NCBI GenBank assembly: GCA_947471745.1
Contig: CANJKZ010000010.1
Span: 4,397,001 to 4,461,000 of the forward strand
Direction of reading: 5' to 3'
Length of the DNA: 64,000 nucleotides
From: Closterium sp. Naga37s-1
Lineage: Eukaryota > Streptophyta > Zygnematophyceae > Desmidiales > Closteriaceae
Part shown: in pieces, positions 1 to 12,212 of the stretch
Position numbering within the stretch: the first letter of the stretch is position 1
Layout of the letters: the number at the start of each line of letters is the position of its first letter
Program-made: the position numbers and the translations under genes
Notes under the pieces: generated by a model
What the model was told of the DNA's origin: nothing
What the model saw: the letters and a program-made list of their open reading frames with translations, nothing else
Databases searched by the model: none

Positions 1-2354
1 ACGCCCCCAATCCCCCCACGCTCCCATTGCACTTCCCCACCACCCCCCTCTCCTCCTTCCACATCCATTGCTCCCTCTGCAGTCCGACGCTCCTCCAACC
101 CACGGGGAAGCAGTGGTTGATATTCCTCAAGTTCCTGACTCTCCTGTGGGGGAGACATCTGGCGTTCCTCATCATCCTCTCGAGGCAAGGCCGGACGTTT
201 GTCCCTCCCTCCTCCTCCTCCTCCTCCTCCTCCTCCTCCTCCTCCTCCTCCTCCTCCTCCTCCTCCTCCTCCTCCTCCTCCTCCTCCTCCTCCTCCTCCT
301 CCTCCTCCTCCTCCTCCTCCTCCTCCTCCTCCTCCTCCTCCTCCTCCTCCTCCTCCTCCTCCTCCTCGGCTACTTGCTCCCTCTCTGGTCCGACGCTCCT
401 TGGACCCACAGGGAAGCAGTGGTTGGGATTCCTCAAGTTCCTGAACCCCCTGTGGGGAAGACATCTGGCGTTCCTCATCGTTGTCTTGTGGTAAGGCCAG
501 ACGTTTACCCCTCCCTCCTCTGGTCCGACGCTCCTGGAACCCATGGGGAAGCAGTGGTTGGTAGGATTCCTCAAGTTCCTGAACCCCCTGTGAGAGAAAC
601 ATCTGGGATTCCTCGTCGCCCTCTTGAGGCGTCTGGGTCACCCGGGCAGGATGAAACTCCTTAAATTTCTGCCCAGGTGGTTCCCCAGGTGCCACGTCAG
701 GTGCATCACGCGGATGGAGAAAGTAAGGCGAGTGAGGATGAGAAGAGGCACGGTGGAGCTGGTAGTAAGGAGCGCTAGCAGCAAGAGAATGCTCCCCTAG
801 GCCTCGACTCATTGCTGTAGTTCCCCTGCTCATCCCTGCTATGCCCCTATATATCCCTGTGCCTCTTATGGGTCCATTGAAGCTTGCGTTCTTCATCGGT
901 GGTCGCCATATTGCTGGTGCTGCTGATGCTGGTGCTGTTGCTCCAGGTGCTCTTGTTCCTGCTGATGCTGCTCCTGCTGCTCGTGCTCCAGCTACTGCTG
1001 TAGTTGCTGTTGGCACTGCCGCTGCTGGTGCCCCAACGTCCCAACGCCGTTCCCGCCTCATCCTTCCGGAGTCTTTCCCCTCTCGAGCCTTCATCTCTCC
1101 ATCCTCACCCCACTCTCCTTCCCCACCCATAGCAGCAAATTCCCTCGCTTCCTTACCCTCCCTCTTTCGTTTCATCTCCTCCTCCACACCTCCCCCTCTG
1201 ACAAAACCCTCCCCTGAAGCAGGAGAATCCAGAGGGGGATATCCTTTAATCTGCAACCCTTTTTCGGTGTGGGGGCTCCCCTCAGACTTATTGTCTTCTT
1301 CAACCTCCAACCGTTCTTCAACCTCCCTTTTGCCTGTAATCCCTGTGCGCTCTCCTTTTGCCTGCAAGCCTTCTTCAGTGTAGTGGTGGCCTTCACGCCC
1401 TTCAGCCTGTCTCTCTGCTTTGCGTTCTTCAACCTCCCTTTCACCTGTAATCCCTGTGCGCTCCCCTTTGGCCTGCAAGCCTTCCTCGGAGTGAGTGCGC
1501 ACTTCAGTCTTATCGTATTCCTCAATCCCTGTGCGTTCTTCAACCTCCCAAGTATCCTCTCCTTCGTTCCCTTCACCAAAACTCTCAGCAAGAATCGCAG
1601 CAAATCGTGCTGCTACTCTCTCTGCCTTCCCTGCAGCAACTTTTGACTCGATCCCTGCCTTCCCTGAAGCTTCCGCGGCAGCAGCTGCCTCCGCAGCAGC
1701 GACTGTAGCTTCCGCCTGGGCGGCTGCCGCCCTGCCAGAAGCAGATGCTGTCAAACGCTGCAATTCAGACGCGGTTTTGACTGCTTCTGCTGCCTCTGCA
1801 GCGGCTGCTGCTGCCTCTCGGCGCAGAGAAACGAGGATGGGGTATGCAGCTTCTGTGGGCTCTACTCGCTCAAAGAGAGTGGCACGAGAGGGAGGAGCAA
1901 AGGCAGGAGGAGGCGCAGGAGGGGGAGGTGGAAGAGGGTAGTTGAACGGAGTAGCAGGGAGGGAAGGTGGCAAAAAGGGATTGAGAGAAGAATACGGAGG
2001 AGGATAGAGATGAGGGTATGGATGGAAGGTCTGTCCGAAGAGGGGGGGAGGGTGAGGAGGAGGTGGAGCGGGAGGGGGAGGATAAGCGGATGGACCAGGA
2101 ACAGAGGGGGAGGGAGAAACGGAAGTCGAGTTTTGAGGTGCCTCAAAAATAGGGGCGAGAGGGGGAGGATTAGCGGATGGACCAGGAACAGGCGGGGAGG
2201 GAGGATATGGAGGAGGATAGAGATGAGGGTACGGAGAGAAGGTCGGCCCGAACAGAGGGGGTGGATGGGCAGGAGGAGCAGCAGGGGGAGGAGGAGGATA
2301 AGCGGATGAACCAGGAAAATAGTGGGAGGGAGGACCGGAGGTCAAGTCCTCAGA

Positions 2355-2385
<31 letters not shown>

Positions 2386-2531
2386 AGTGAAGTCCGGCAG
2401 TCAAAAAACCTGTCGGAACTGTCTTCAGAGAGGGACTCGCCCAGAGAAGCAGCAGCCTTGCCGTGAGCAACGGGAGAAGCAGCCTTGCCGCGAGGAAGCG
2501 TTTCTGCTGGAGGATACAAATCAGGATCCAT
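1..2531 (-). CDS. Partial low-complexity protein, paralogue of the N-terminal part of the macrodomain gene at 8459
   Basis: Reading the minus strand from the ATG at 2531-2529, I find no stop codon down to base 1, about 843 codons, so the gene runs off the left edge. The start is supported by the paralogue: both genes have GAGCGTCTTAC just before an ATG encoding MDxD. The protein begins with a Ser run, then two copies of a Pro/Tyr-rich block containing PGPSAYPPPP, an Ala-rich stretch, repeats of the type EGLQAKGERTGITG, and then 30-40-residue repeats containing DEERQMSSPQG interrupted by a long Gly run. The paralogue at 8459 has the same order (HTEE, GAPAA, EERQM repeats, poly-Gly) and then a macrodomain, so a macrodomain is expected outside the window; that is inference. 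Unlike the paralogue, no intron is needed after GAPAA. Function of this part is unknown. Confidence 0.6.
209..366. repeat. Pure (CCT)n trinucleotide microsatellite, poly-Gly coding on the minus strand
   Basis: About 52 uninterrupted CCT units. In the minus-strand reading frame of the gene that contains it, it encodes a run of about 50 glycines. The paralogue carries the equivalent run at 10117-10250. Confidence 0.9.
2131..2148. repeat. Short palindrome TTTTGAGGTGCCTCAAAA between two duplicated blocks
   Basis: An 18-bp palindrome with one mispaired central position. It lies between two copies of a roughly 35-bp block (GATAAGCGGATGGACCAGGA at about 2081-2100, and the same with one change at about 2168-2187). 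It is inside the minus-strand reading frame and keeps it open, so here the palindrome is coding (IFEAPQN). Confidence 0.7.
2352..2386. repeat. (CTG)n microsatellite, Ser run on minus strand
   Basis: About ten GCT/CTG units that give the Ser run near the N-terminus of the minus-strand protein. Confidence 0.85.
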
Positions 2532-4247
2532 GCCGTAAGACGCTCAAGGATTGAGCTTCTGGCCGAGCGAGAAATACCTGTCGCAGAAGCACAATACCTC
2601 GTCCGCACGGAGGTGCGCGGGGGTGCGCGCACGGAGGCCATTGGCTGATAACAATTCTCAGACGGGGAAACTCCGCGGAGTTGCGCGCATGCGCTGTGAC
2701 TCGCGCGCGAGTATTGTTGAGAATCACCCGTTGGGTTTGGGAATTGTGCATTTACTTTTTTCCCAAACCAAGGAACACTCAATAGCAGCTTCCAAGGGAG
2801 AAGCCCAAGGAATTTCCCGAGGTCTTTCCGCGCGCCTCCGCGACGGTCCCTCCGAGAGTCTCCCCTCGGGCGATTGACAGCCGGTGATGCAGGATGGAAG
2901 CATCTCGAAATTCCGAGGGAGGTGCAATTGTTTCCGAGGGTTTCATGCATAACCTTTCGCGGTTCGGATCTCTATGCATCGCGGCGGAACCCATGCATGT
3001 AGTCTTGGGACATCCGCGTGTAGTGAGTCGATTTTTGAGTCGACTCAAAAATAGTCTTGGGACATGTTCTCAGCGGCGGAAAAATCGGCGGAACCCATGC
3101 ATGTACATCGTTTCGCGGTTTGGGTCTCTGCTATGGCGGGACCGATGCATGGATATCCTTTCGCGGCTCGCCGAACTCGGGTCGCGGGGAGTCTCAGTTT
3201 CGACAAGCCGCAGAGCTTGCTGCATAGAAATGACGCGTAGTAGGGCGTGTGAAGGGCGTGAGTAAGGGCGTGGGGAAGAGGTTGGGAACAGAAGCGAGAA
3301 GCGCCATGGCGGGCTGGCCGTGGTAACCGCTTATCCCCTAGGTGGATGCGCTAGAAGCGCCATGGCGGGCTGGTGGTAGTAAGGAGGTAAGGCGCGCCGC
3401 TTGCTGCATAGTAAGACGCGTGGAAGGTGGATCGGCGGGATGCGCGAGAAGTGCCATGGCGGGCTGGTCGTAGTAAGGCGGGGAGGGGGGAGCTAGCTGG
3501 CGGACCGAAGCGCACGAGGCACGAGGAACGATGCATTACGTAAAGATGCGGCTTGTGGTATACGAGGCACGAGGCACGACGCATGACGTTAAGATGCGGA
3601 TTTTGGTATGGAGGATGAGCGCGACACGAGGCACGACGCATGCTGCCTTGATGGGCATGTTTCAAGATTGGCGATGGGGTGATGGCGGACGGGTAAGGAA
3701 AATGAGAAATTCGAGGTACGCCGAGCCACATCAGAAACAAATAATAGGAGCTCCCAAGGAAAGCGCATTTTGGAATGTCAGAGGATCAAGGGGAGGAGGA
3801 GAAGGATGTGATGCGAATTTTAGGGGCACAAGGGAGGTGCTGGATGAACCACTTTTCGTGTTTCCCTGTACTTTTACAGGCTGGTTGCCTCTGACAAATA
3901 AAAAGTGTTGATAGGAAGCAAGGTTGAGGTGTCGTAATAAAGCAGATCAGCTTCATCCACCAATTAGGGACGGGGTACAAGATACAGAAACACGGAATTG
4001 TTAGTCCCAGCTCAGAAATCCTGGGAAAACAGGGGGTTAAAAACCTGTCATCCAGCCCAGACTACCTTCCCAACGGGCATAAATTCCGCGCTTCTCAATC
4101 GTAGTCGCAACAGCGCCTCGAACCTCGGGCTCTTTGCCTTCGCTTTCTCGGCTCCCGTCGAAAGAAGCTAGACGCACGAGCACTCTGAGCAACAGCGTGA
4201 GAAGCGCTCTTGAATCGCATTGCCAACGGTAACTCTGCGCCGACACC
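2532..4247. promoter_or_regulatory. Divergent intergenic spacer between the macro-paralogue and transferase 1
   Basis: No gene seen. The spacer separates two genes transcribed away from each other and probably holds both promoters. It contains three copies of a block GAAGCGCCATGGCGGGCTGG (about 3298-3317, 3354-3373, 3448-3467, the last with one change), and blocks rich in GCACGAGGCACGA and ATGCATG. The mirror spacer at 6966-8458 carries related sequence in inverted orientation (GCGCTTCTCGCGCAT at 7616-7630; CTTCCACGCGTC at 7661 and 8130 against GACGCGTGGAAG at 3416). Shared regulatory use is inference. Confidence 0.5.
3031..3052. repeat. Perfect 22-bp palindrome, core TTTTGAGTCGACTCAAAA
   Basis: A perfect 22-bp palindrome with centre GTCGAC. 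The 14-bp string TAGTCTTGGGACAT occurs at 3000-3013 and again at 3052-3065, immediately after the palindrome, so the palindrome separates two copies of a short direct duplication. Confidence 0.85.
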
Positions 4248-5403
4248 ATGTGCATCACGTTTCGTCCCTGCTCGGAGCCCGACCTTCCCGGCATCTACTG
4301 GCGCGACGACGACCAATGGCGGCCCTACGACCGCGCCACGTCGCGCGCAATTCTCAAGGCGGCCTCGCTGGGGCTTAGAAACGTGAGCCTGGGAATTTTC
4401 ACGTCGAATGCCTACCCCAGCGGCGCGACTTACACGCTGGACCTCCAGAGCCTGCAGCAGAGGAACACGGGAAGCGGACAGGAGCGGCCCGTTCTGATCA
4501 TCCCAAGGCTGACGCTTACGGAGCTGAGCGCGGCTGTGGTAACGCCTTCAGTGGTAAGATCTTTTCAGACGCTGAAAATACTCGTCACTCATCCACCTTC
4601 CGTCTGTCCATTTTTTTTTCCTAGACGGGAGAACGTTATAAATCTGGAAACTGATATCAGAACTCGAATCGTTTCATGACAGGTATGGAACCAGATCATC
4701 AATGCGTTCACCACAGAGGCGTACGTGCAGCATGTTGTGACGCAGCGAGCATCGAAGTGCAACTCCGTCGTTCTGCATGTTCGCCGAAACCCGTACCTCA
4801 CTCCGGGTTCGCCGTTAATCACGCGATTCCTTGCCGCTGCACAGAATCTACCAGCTGATGCTGCTCTCGGTATGGTTTCCGCTATTTCTCCGAGAACTTC
4901 CAAGTCTGATGCTTCTTTCTGCATGCTATCTGTTGCACTTCTGGTGTTGTCTTTATATCGTGGGCCCATATTCCTTCAGCCTTCGTTTGATAGTTCCTTC
5001 CCTTCTACTTTCAAGGGGTGTCTTCCTCTTTCCCTGAATTTCCTAACCTGTTGAATGAAACTCTTCAGTCAAGGGTCTGACGTACATGGACACAGCGGAA
5101 GCAGGAAATCTCGACCTCGCGTTTCACGGGACCCGCTCGAGCGCCTTCGACCCTATTCTGAGGGACGGAATGTGCCCTACTCACCGCAAAAGCTGTCCCC
5201 TGGGAGACTGGTTCACGCGGCAAGTGGCGTCTGCGGCACAGTACTCTCAGCAAAGGGAAGGTAGCCGCGGGTATGGCGGGAAAAAGCTTATTGCTTTTTT
5301 GCTGCTTGTGGAGAAGAAGGCGGTGGTGCGGGAGAATGGCGATGTGATTGTAATGAGTGACGCAAACCACCAGCTTCCTGTCGCGGAAGTGACAGTGCAG
5401 TGA
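4248..5403 (+). CDS. WWE-domain PARP-type ADP-ribosyltransferase, copy 1
   Basis: Three exons: 4248-4553, 4683-4869 and 5069-5403, all with GT-AG borders and matching phase, giving 275 residues. Residues about 12-95 look like a WWE domain (PGIYWRDDDQWRPY, then YTLDLQSLQQRN), a fold that in other proteins binds iso-ADP-ribose. Residues about 165-275 look like a compact PARP-type catalytic domain: LAFHGTRSS gives the histidine (H184) that would hold NAD+, GDWFTRQVASAAQYS gives the tyrosine (Y223). The third catalytic position is uncertain; LPVAEVTV at the C-terminus contains a conserved Glu (E271) that could play that role. It would transfer ADP-ribose from NAD+ to a target; whether one unit or chains cannot be told. 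No signal peptide seen, so nuclear or cytosolic. Closest relatives are copies 2 and 3 in this window. Confidence 0.85.
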
Positions 5404-5983
5404 GCGTGTGCAAATTTTCCTGATGCGCCTCGGGACAAAGTTTCCTGCTCTCGGTTGAAGCTAGTCGTGTACATACAAATCATACACCTTGTACAAACAA
5501 TGTGTAATGAAACATCCGCACATTGCTTGTAGGCTGTCTGTCACACTCATATTGCTTGTAGGTGTTGTCATAATCTCAGATGGATGAATACTGGATGGTG
5601 TGATATTCAGGTTCACCTTCTGTATCCATGTATTCTGCTGGGAAATATGATTTGAGAAACAGAAATTTGTAGTATGTGTTCTCCTTGGAAAAACGGGCTA
5701 TTAGTTTATATTTCTCCCCAAAATACATGAGCCTATTGTCACCACTTCTCCAAATATCATTTGCATATTGCACATTGTACAAGTATCTGAAAATTTCATT
5801 ATATTCTCTATCCATTCTATATGTACAAAATGTACAATGCAGCTTAAACCTTCCTACGCTTTTTGGGATCCGCGCGTCGTAACCGCGCTGTCACTTCCGC
5901 ACATCCTTACTGCGGTGTCACTTCAGCGTACCCTTACTGCCCTCTCAATTTCGCGCGTACTGCACTGTCACTTTCGCGCCCTT
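5404..5983. other. AT-rich spacer between the 3' ends of transferases 1 and 2
   Basis: Convergent spacer, clearly more AT-rich than the flanks at 5480-5850. At about 5885-6003 there are about five degenerate copies of a 20-30-bp unit containing CTGTCACTTCCGCG, which is the reverse complement of the last codons (AEVTV) of the transferase genes. A 79-codon minus ORF at 5576-5815 is probably chance. Confidence 0.55.
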
Positions 5984-6965
5984 CTACTCCACTGTCACTT
6001 CCGCGACAGGAAGCTCGTACCTCGCATCATTCAATACAATCACATCGTCGCTCTCCCTGACTACCGCTTCCTTCACGACAAGCAGAAAAAACGCGATTAC
6101 CTTTCTCCCTCCATACCCACGACTTTCCCTTGACCGCGAGTAATGCGCAGCAGACGCTACTTCCCGCGTGAACCAGTCTCCCAGTGGACTGCTTTCGCGG
6201 CGGTATGGGCACATCCCGTTTCGCAGAATAGGCTCGAGGCTGCTAGACCGAGTGCCATGAAACGCAAGGTCCAGTTTTCTTTTTCTCTTGCTGTCCATGT
6301 ACGTCAGACCGTCAGCTGAAGGGTTCCAGAGGGCAGGGAGTTACATACATGGAGGAAAGATGTAGAAAACGGCTTCCAAAGTAAACGAAGTAGAACGAAG
6401 TTGTTGTAACATCTGTGATGGTATAACGCAGCACACGAGAGAAGGAGCGGAGCATACCGAGAGCAGCATCAACTGGCAGATTCTGTGCAGCGGCAACGAA
6501 TTGCGTGATTAGCGGCGACCCCGGCGTGAGGTATGGGTTTCGGCGAACATCCAGCACGACGGAGTTGCACTTCGACGCTCGTTTTGTCACGACATGCTCC
6601 ACGTATGCCTCTGTCGTGAACGCATCAGTAATTCGCTTCCACATTTTTTTTGAAAAGTACCCAGCAGGGGTGGATGCAGCCATGGATAGTTGCGTAAGCC
6701 TCAACTTCGGGATGACCAGAATCGGCCGCTCCTGCCCGCTTTCGGTGTTCTGCTGCTGCAGGCTCTGTAAGTCGAGCGTGTATTCCGCGCCGTCGGGGTA
6801 AACACTCGACGTGAAAGTTCCCACGTACACGCTGCTTGGACCCATCGAGGCCGCCTTGAGAATTGCGCGGGTCGTGGCGCGGTTGTAGCGCCGCCATTGG
6901 TCGTCGTCGCGCCAGTAGATGCCGGGAAGGTCGGGCTTCAAGCAGGGACGAAACTCGATGCACAT
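5984..6965 (-). CDS. WWE-domain PARP-type ADP-ribosyltransferase, copy 2
   Basis: Two exons on the minus strand: 6965-6458 and 6315-5984 (GT-AG, matching phase), 279 residues. The start MCIEFRPC was chosen because copies 1 and 3 begin MCI; an in-frame upstream ATG at 7082 exists but has no counterpart. WWE region: PGIYWRDDDQWRRY and YTLDLQSLQQQN. Catalytic region: LAFHGTRSSSLEPILRNGM, GDWFTREVASAAHYS, YELPVAEVTVE, so the His, Tyr and C-terminal Glu are kept. Where copies 1 and 3 have intron 1, this copy reads straight through with about seven extra residues (AGYFSKK), so the intron was lost imprecisely or the remnant is exonised. Divergent neighbour of the macrodomain gene at 8459. Confidence 0.82.
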
Positions 6966-8458
6966 GATGGTGTGGCTCCGAGTTACCGTTGCAAGGAAAG
7001 AGCGCTTCTCACGCTGCTGCTCACAGTGCTCGTGTTTCTCGTGCTCTCGACGAATGCCGAGGGAGATGGTAGGGAGCCCCACTTGTTCGACGCGCTGGGA
7101 AATACGCAGCGCGAAACTTATGCCGGTTAGCAGGGTTATCTGTGGCTGAACAAAGGATTTGAACCAGTTAGCAGGGTTACCAGCACTGCTGAAGTATGGA
7201 GTAATCAGTCTGTATATTCTGCAGGTTTACCCTGGGAATATGAAATGCATGTGCTGCCAGGTATGCTTTCCAGGCTGGAGCTGGTCTGCTTTATTATCTT
7301 CTCCCGAATCTTGAAAATTTATTCCAACTTAGGTTTGGCTGACATCCCTCTTAGTAGGATGATTCATTATAGAGTTTTGGCTAATCGGACCGCCCATGTG
7401 CCCCCCCACCCTCAATTTCTCTGGCCCTCATAGTGTCCTGACTCCTGCATCATCCATCGCGAATCGTGAAATATCACCATCAGGCCGCATGCGTCGTGCC
7501 TCGTGTCGCCGCGTGCAACTCGAAATCGAATGCCGGGGCCATGGATCGCGCCTCGTACCTCGAGGGCATTACTAATCTTGCAGCTAGTCGTTTCCCCATA
7601 TTACCAACCTCCCATGGCGCTTCTCGCGCATCCCGCACATACAAACATCAGCTCATGCTCCCTTCCACGCGTCCATCTATGCAGCAAGCGGCTCGGCTTG
7701 CTATTGAATGTCAACGTTCCGGACGGCCGCAACTCAACGATACAGAGTCTCGCAAGAGTTCGGAATTCGGCGACCCGCAAAAGGAAGATGATGCATCGGT
7801 TCCGCTTTCCATCTCGATACACTGCCACGTCTCTCACCTAAGGCCGTGTCCGTTGATGCAGCATGCGTCGCACCTCGTGTCGCACTGCGCTTTGAGTCGA
7901 CTCCGACGTTGCCATCAAGGCAGCATCATGCATCACAAAGTGCCTCGCCGCGTCGCGTGCATCCTCCGCGTCTTAAAGCCATGCATCGTGCCTTTCACAC
8001 GCCCTCTCCCTTCCACACTTTCACTCGCCACACCCATTTTCACGCCCTATTTCTGCAAGCGTTCCCCAACGGGCCCTCGTTCCGCATAATACGCAACAAA
8101 CCACTCTATCATGCTATGCTACCTTCCACGCGTCTTCCTATGCCGCAAGCGCTGAGCGGCTTGGCAATCCGTTGAAGTCTCAACATGCGCTGCGGCTTGT
8201 CAAGAGTGTACAGTCTCGAGATGCGCTGCGGCTTAGCAGGCATGCGTCTCGAGATTCTAGTACAGTCTCGAAATAATGCACAGCTATCCAACCTGCTGCT
8301 GTCTCAAAGGTCACGGCAGCGGTCCCAACCGCTGCCTGCGTCGCGTGTTGAACAGCAATTTGAACGATATAAACGATATTGAAGCGGTTGGGAGGCTCTT
8401 TGCTCCTTGGACGGATTCCTCGCTCCGCCTCGGCCTTAATTCCTGAGCGTCTTACAGG
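6966..8458. promoter_or_regulatory. Divergent intergenic spacer between transferase 2 and the macrodomain gene
   Basis: No convincing gene. Mirror counterpart of 2532-4247. Contains ATGCGTCGTGCCTCGTGTCG-type blocks (about 7490, 7860), CTTCCACGCGTC (7661, 8130), three repeats of AGTCTCGA/GATGCGCTGCGGCTT at 8190-8280, and an AT-rich patch GATATAAACGATATTGAA at 8367-8384, about 75-90 bp before the ATG at 8459, which could be a TATA-like element. Confidence 0.45.
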
Positions 8459-11400
8459 ATGGATTCTGATCAGCCCGATTCATCTTACTCAGCTGACTCC
8501 GTTGCTCACAGCAAAGCTCTTTCTCCTCTAGCTCTAGGGGAGTTTCCAGGCGAGTCTCTGTCTGCTCCTCTCCTTACTCACGGCAAGGCTCCTCCCGTTG
8601 CTGGAGCAGCAGCAGAAGCCACTGCTTTTAAGGAGACTCGAGAAGAAGTTACTGCAGGGAAAGCAGAGAGACCAGCACCACCAGCTGCGCAACTGCTGCC
8701 TCGTTTCCAGGCGAAGTGGACGAAGGAGTGTTTTTGTGAGGTTAACGAATGCTTGGGGGTTGAGGGATACGACCAGACTGAACGGCGTCCCCACACTGAA
8801 GAACGATCACAGTTACGGTTACAGTTACTGATTAAAGAATACTCTTCCCTGGAGACATCTGTTTCAGGGGAGGATTTGGGCGGAAGTGAAGGGCCAGGGG
8901 ACATGAAACGAACGAGAGATGGTAGGGACGCCAGGGGGGTTGTTGATGCGGGTGGGGAAAGAGAGAGTGGAGTGGGGGGAGTGATGGAAAAGCGAGGTGA
9001 TGAGGAGTGGGGAAGGAAGAGGGGGGGACGGCGTTTGGGCGTGGGGGCACCAGCAGCAGCAGCAGCAGCTGCAACAGCATGGCGAGTACCAAATCAGGTA
9101 ACTTGTAACGGGGTGACTAGGAGCAAAGCAGGGTGCATGCTGCAATAGCACACTACTCGCACCTCCATGCTGCTTTTCATCCTCACTCTCCTTGCCTTCT
9201 CTATCCAAGTACTAGTGCTCCCTTCCAAACGGTCCTTTGTAGTATATCGGCCATATCGCACTCTCCTTCCGCACTCCACTCTACCCCTTTGCACTTGAGT
9301 CAACTCCTCTCCACCCATTTCCGCTCTTGTGCACTTCACCTCACTCCTCTCCACACCTCAGGACCGAGCGCCCGCTTGCTCCTTCCAAGCAGGCGTCTCA
9401 AGCAGTGCATCACAACCACCCTGCTTTCACTCCCCTTTTGCCCCCTCACGGGCGAGACGCCCCAGGACGCCTGGCAACTCAAATCATCTCCACTCCTGCC
9501 CACTCCACCCCACTCCTCTCCACCTCAGCAGGGCCGAGCGCCCGCGTGCTCCTTCCAAGCGGCGTCTCAAGCAGCGCATTACAACCACCCTGCTCACCCA
9601 CTCGTTGAGGCACCTGCGGCACCTGGAGAGGAGGAGCGCCAGATGTTCTCCCCACAGGGGTTTCAGGACTCCCCGCCGATGCTTCCCCCTCGGCAAGGAA
9701 GAGCAGGGAGGGTTCAGGATGAACGTCTGGCCTCTCCTGAAGAAAATGACGAGGAGCGCCAGATGTCTTTTCCACAGGGGTTTCAGGTTCAGGACTCCCC
9801 GCAGATGTCTCCTCGCGGTCCTGAAGAGCCTTGGGGCAGAGAAGCGGCAAGGGGCGGAGGAGGAGGAAGGAGGGATGGACCTTTGGCCTCACAGGACTCG
9901 CAGCAGATGCTTCGTCACGGTTCTGGAGAGCCTTGGGGCAGAGAAGCGGCAAGGGGCGGAGGAGGAGGGGCAGGGACAGGTGGATTCCTGGCCTCACCTC
10001 AAGGGGATAAGGAGGAGCGCCAGATGGCGTCCCCACATGGGTTTCAGCAGCACTCCTCCCCGCAGATGTCTCCTCGCGGTCCCGAAGAGCCTTGGGGCAG
10101 AGAAGCGGCAAGGGGTGGAGGAGGAGGAGGAGGAGGAGGAGGAGGAGGAGGAGGAGGAGGAGGAGGAGAAGGAGGAGGAGGAGGAGGAGGAGGAGGAGGA
10201 GGAGGAGGAGGAGGAGGAGGAGGAGGAGGAGGAGGAGGAGGAGGAGGAGAGAGGGGTGGACTGTTGACCTCACCTCAAGAGGACCACGAGAGACGCCATG
10301 GGTTCTCTGAACAGGGATTTCGGGACTCGCAGCCAATGTTTCGGGTTTCGGGGTTTCCCTACAGTTTTGCTGAGTGTTGGGATGCAGAGGGAGCAAGGGG
10401 CGGAGGAGGAGGAGGGAGGGGGGGAAGTGGATGGGAAATTCAAGAGGAGAATGGGGGGAGTGGGGGCATGTTGGAAAGATTTTTCTGGGGTGTGGGAAGA
10501 GCCTTGGGAAGGATCTTTGGTTTCCCTGGAGAAACTCATAGGGAGAGGGAGCAGCAGAATTCCACAAGGTTTGGAGGGAGAGGGAGCCGCAGGGGTGATG
10601 CAGCAGCAGCAGCTGCTCCAGCCCGTCCCATTGGTACAGCCCCAGCCCCTCGGTTCGACCGGTCCCTTCCCCCATACACCATGCACCGGTCTCAGGCGAA
10701 CGTTTTCCTTGAATCTGCTGCGTTTGCAGTCCCGCCTCCTCCCCCCCATGCTGCTGCCAGCAGGAAAACTCCTTCTCTTTCCCACCCTGCCAGCACTCAC
10801 ACGCCCTCTGCTCGTGCGTCTGGTTACCGCCGAGTGCTGGTGGTGCATCGGGGGGATATCACCAAGTGGTTTGTGGACGGGACAAGTGATGCCATCGTGA
10901 GTGACTGTAAGGGGATCCCCTTGTTGGACAAGTGGGATATTCTTCTCACCTTCGGGTACTGCTCCTGTGGCTGGCAGGTCAATGGACTTGAAAATCAATT
11001 CTCATCCGGATTCTTGTTTGCAACTAGAAAACGCTTATGAATCGACTTGAAAACCAATTCCCATCCTTCCTTTCACCTTCCTCCTCCGTTGTGTGAATGG
11101 CTGGCAGGTCAATGCGGCAAACGAGTCGGTTCTTGGTGGGGGCGGGGTGGACAGAGGTGAGTGGCGAGGGAGAGAAGGTAAAGAGAGGAGTGGGGAGAAG
11201 GTAAAGAGATGAGAGGAATGGGGAGAGGGTAAAGAGAGAAGTGGGCAGAAGGTAAAGAGATGAGGGGAGTGGGGAGAAGGTAACGAGATGAGAGGAATGG
11301 GGAGAAGGTAAAGAGAGAAGTGGGGAGAAGGTAAAGAGAGAAGTGGAGAGAAGTTAAACAGGATTGGGGAGGAGGGAGAGAGACGTGTTCTCGCATTCCC

Positions 11401-12140
11401 CCTTTCTCCACTCCTTCTCCCTCCAATTCTCCCGCCCCCCTCTCTCTTCCCCCCACCAGCCATCCACAGGGCGGCAGGCCGAACCCTCCTGAAGCTCTAC
11501 TGCGACCTGCCCTCCTCGCTTTCCTCCCTCTCCTTCTCATTTCCTCTTTCATGTGGTTTATTCCCCTCTCTTCCCTCACCCGTTTATCTCACCTCTCCGC
11601 CCTCCAGCCATCCACAGGGCGGCAGGCCCAACCCTCCTGAAACTTTGCTACAACCTGACTCCCCTTTTCTCCGCTCCCTCTCTCCGTATTCTCCCAATAA
11701 TCCCCCTCCCGTTGATTTCCCCCTCTCTCTCCGCCCACCAGCCATCCACAGGGCGGCAGGCCCAGTCCTCCTGAAGCTCTGCTACGACCTGCCCTGCTCT
11801 CCCCTCTCTAATTTCCGCCACTCTCTGCTCTTGCTTCCTTTGATTCCTCTCTCTCCGCCCACCAGCCATCCACAGGGCAGCAGGCCCAACCCTCCTGAAG
11901 CTCTGCAGGGATCTGCCCAGGCTGAGGAATGGCGATCGCTGCGAAACAGGGGACGCTGTGACTACAGGGTGAGTGACTAAAGCAAATAAAATGGGGGGGT
12001 GGCAGGTGTTAGGAGTGACGGTAGGAGTAGGATCAGGTTTTCTTGCATCTCTGCTATGAGCATATGCTGAGGAATACAGGGGGTGGGCTACGGTGGGGTG
12101 GAATGGGGCACAGGTACCGCTTTCCTCAAGCTTTCCTCTG

Positions 12141-12212
<72 letters not shown>

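Larger units (their letters stand above)
1..10350. repeat. Large, diverged inverted duplication of a divergent gene pair
   Basis: Gene order is mirror-symmetric about roughly 5.7 kb: macro-paralogue (-), spacer, transferase 1 (+), then transferase 2 (-), spacer, macrodomain gene (+). The coding parts are recognisably paralogous on both arms, and blocks in the two spacers are related in opposite orientation. The arms are too diverged to be a recent assembly duplication. Arm ends are not defined because the left arm leaves the window. Confidence 0.65.

Noticed and set aside
5576-5815. 79-codon minus-strand ORF between transferases 1 and 2
   Set aside because: AT-rich spacer, no domain, no splice context; probably chance.
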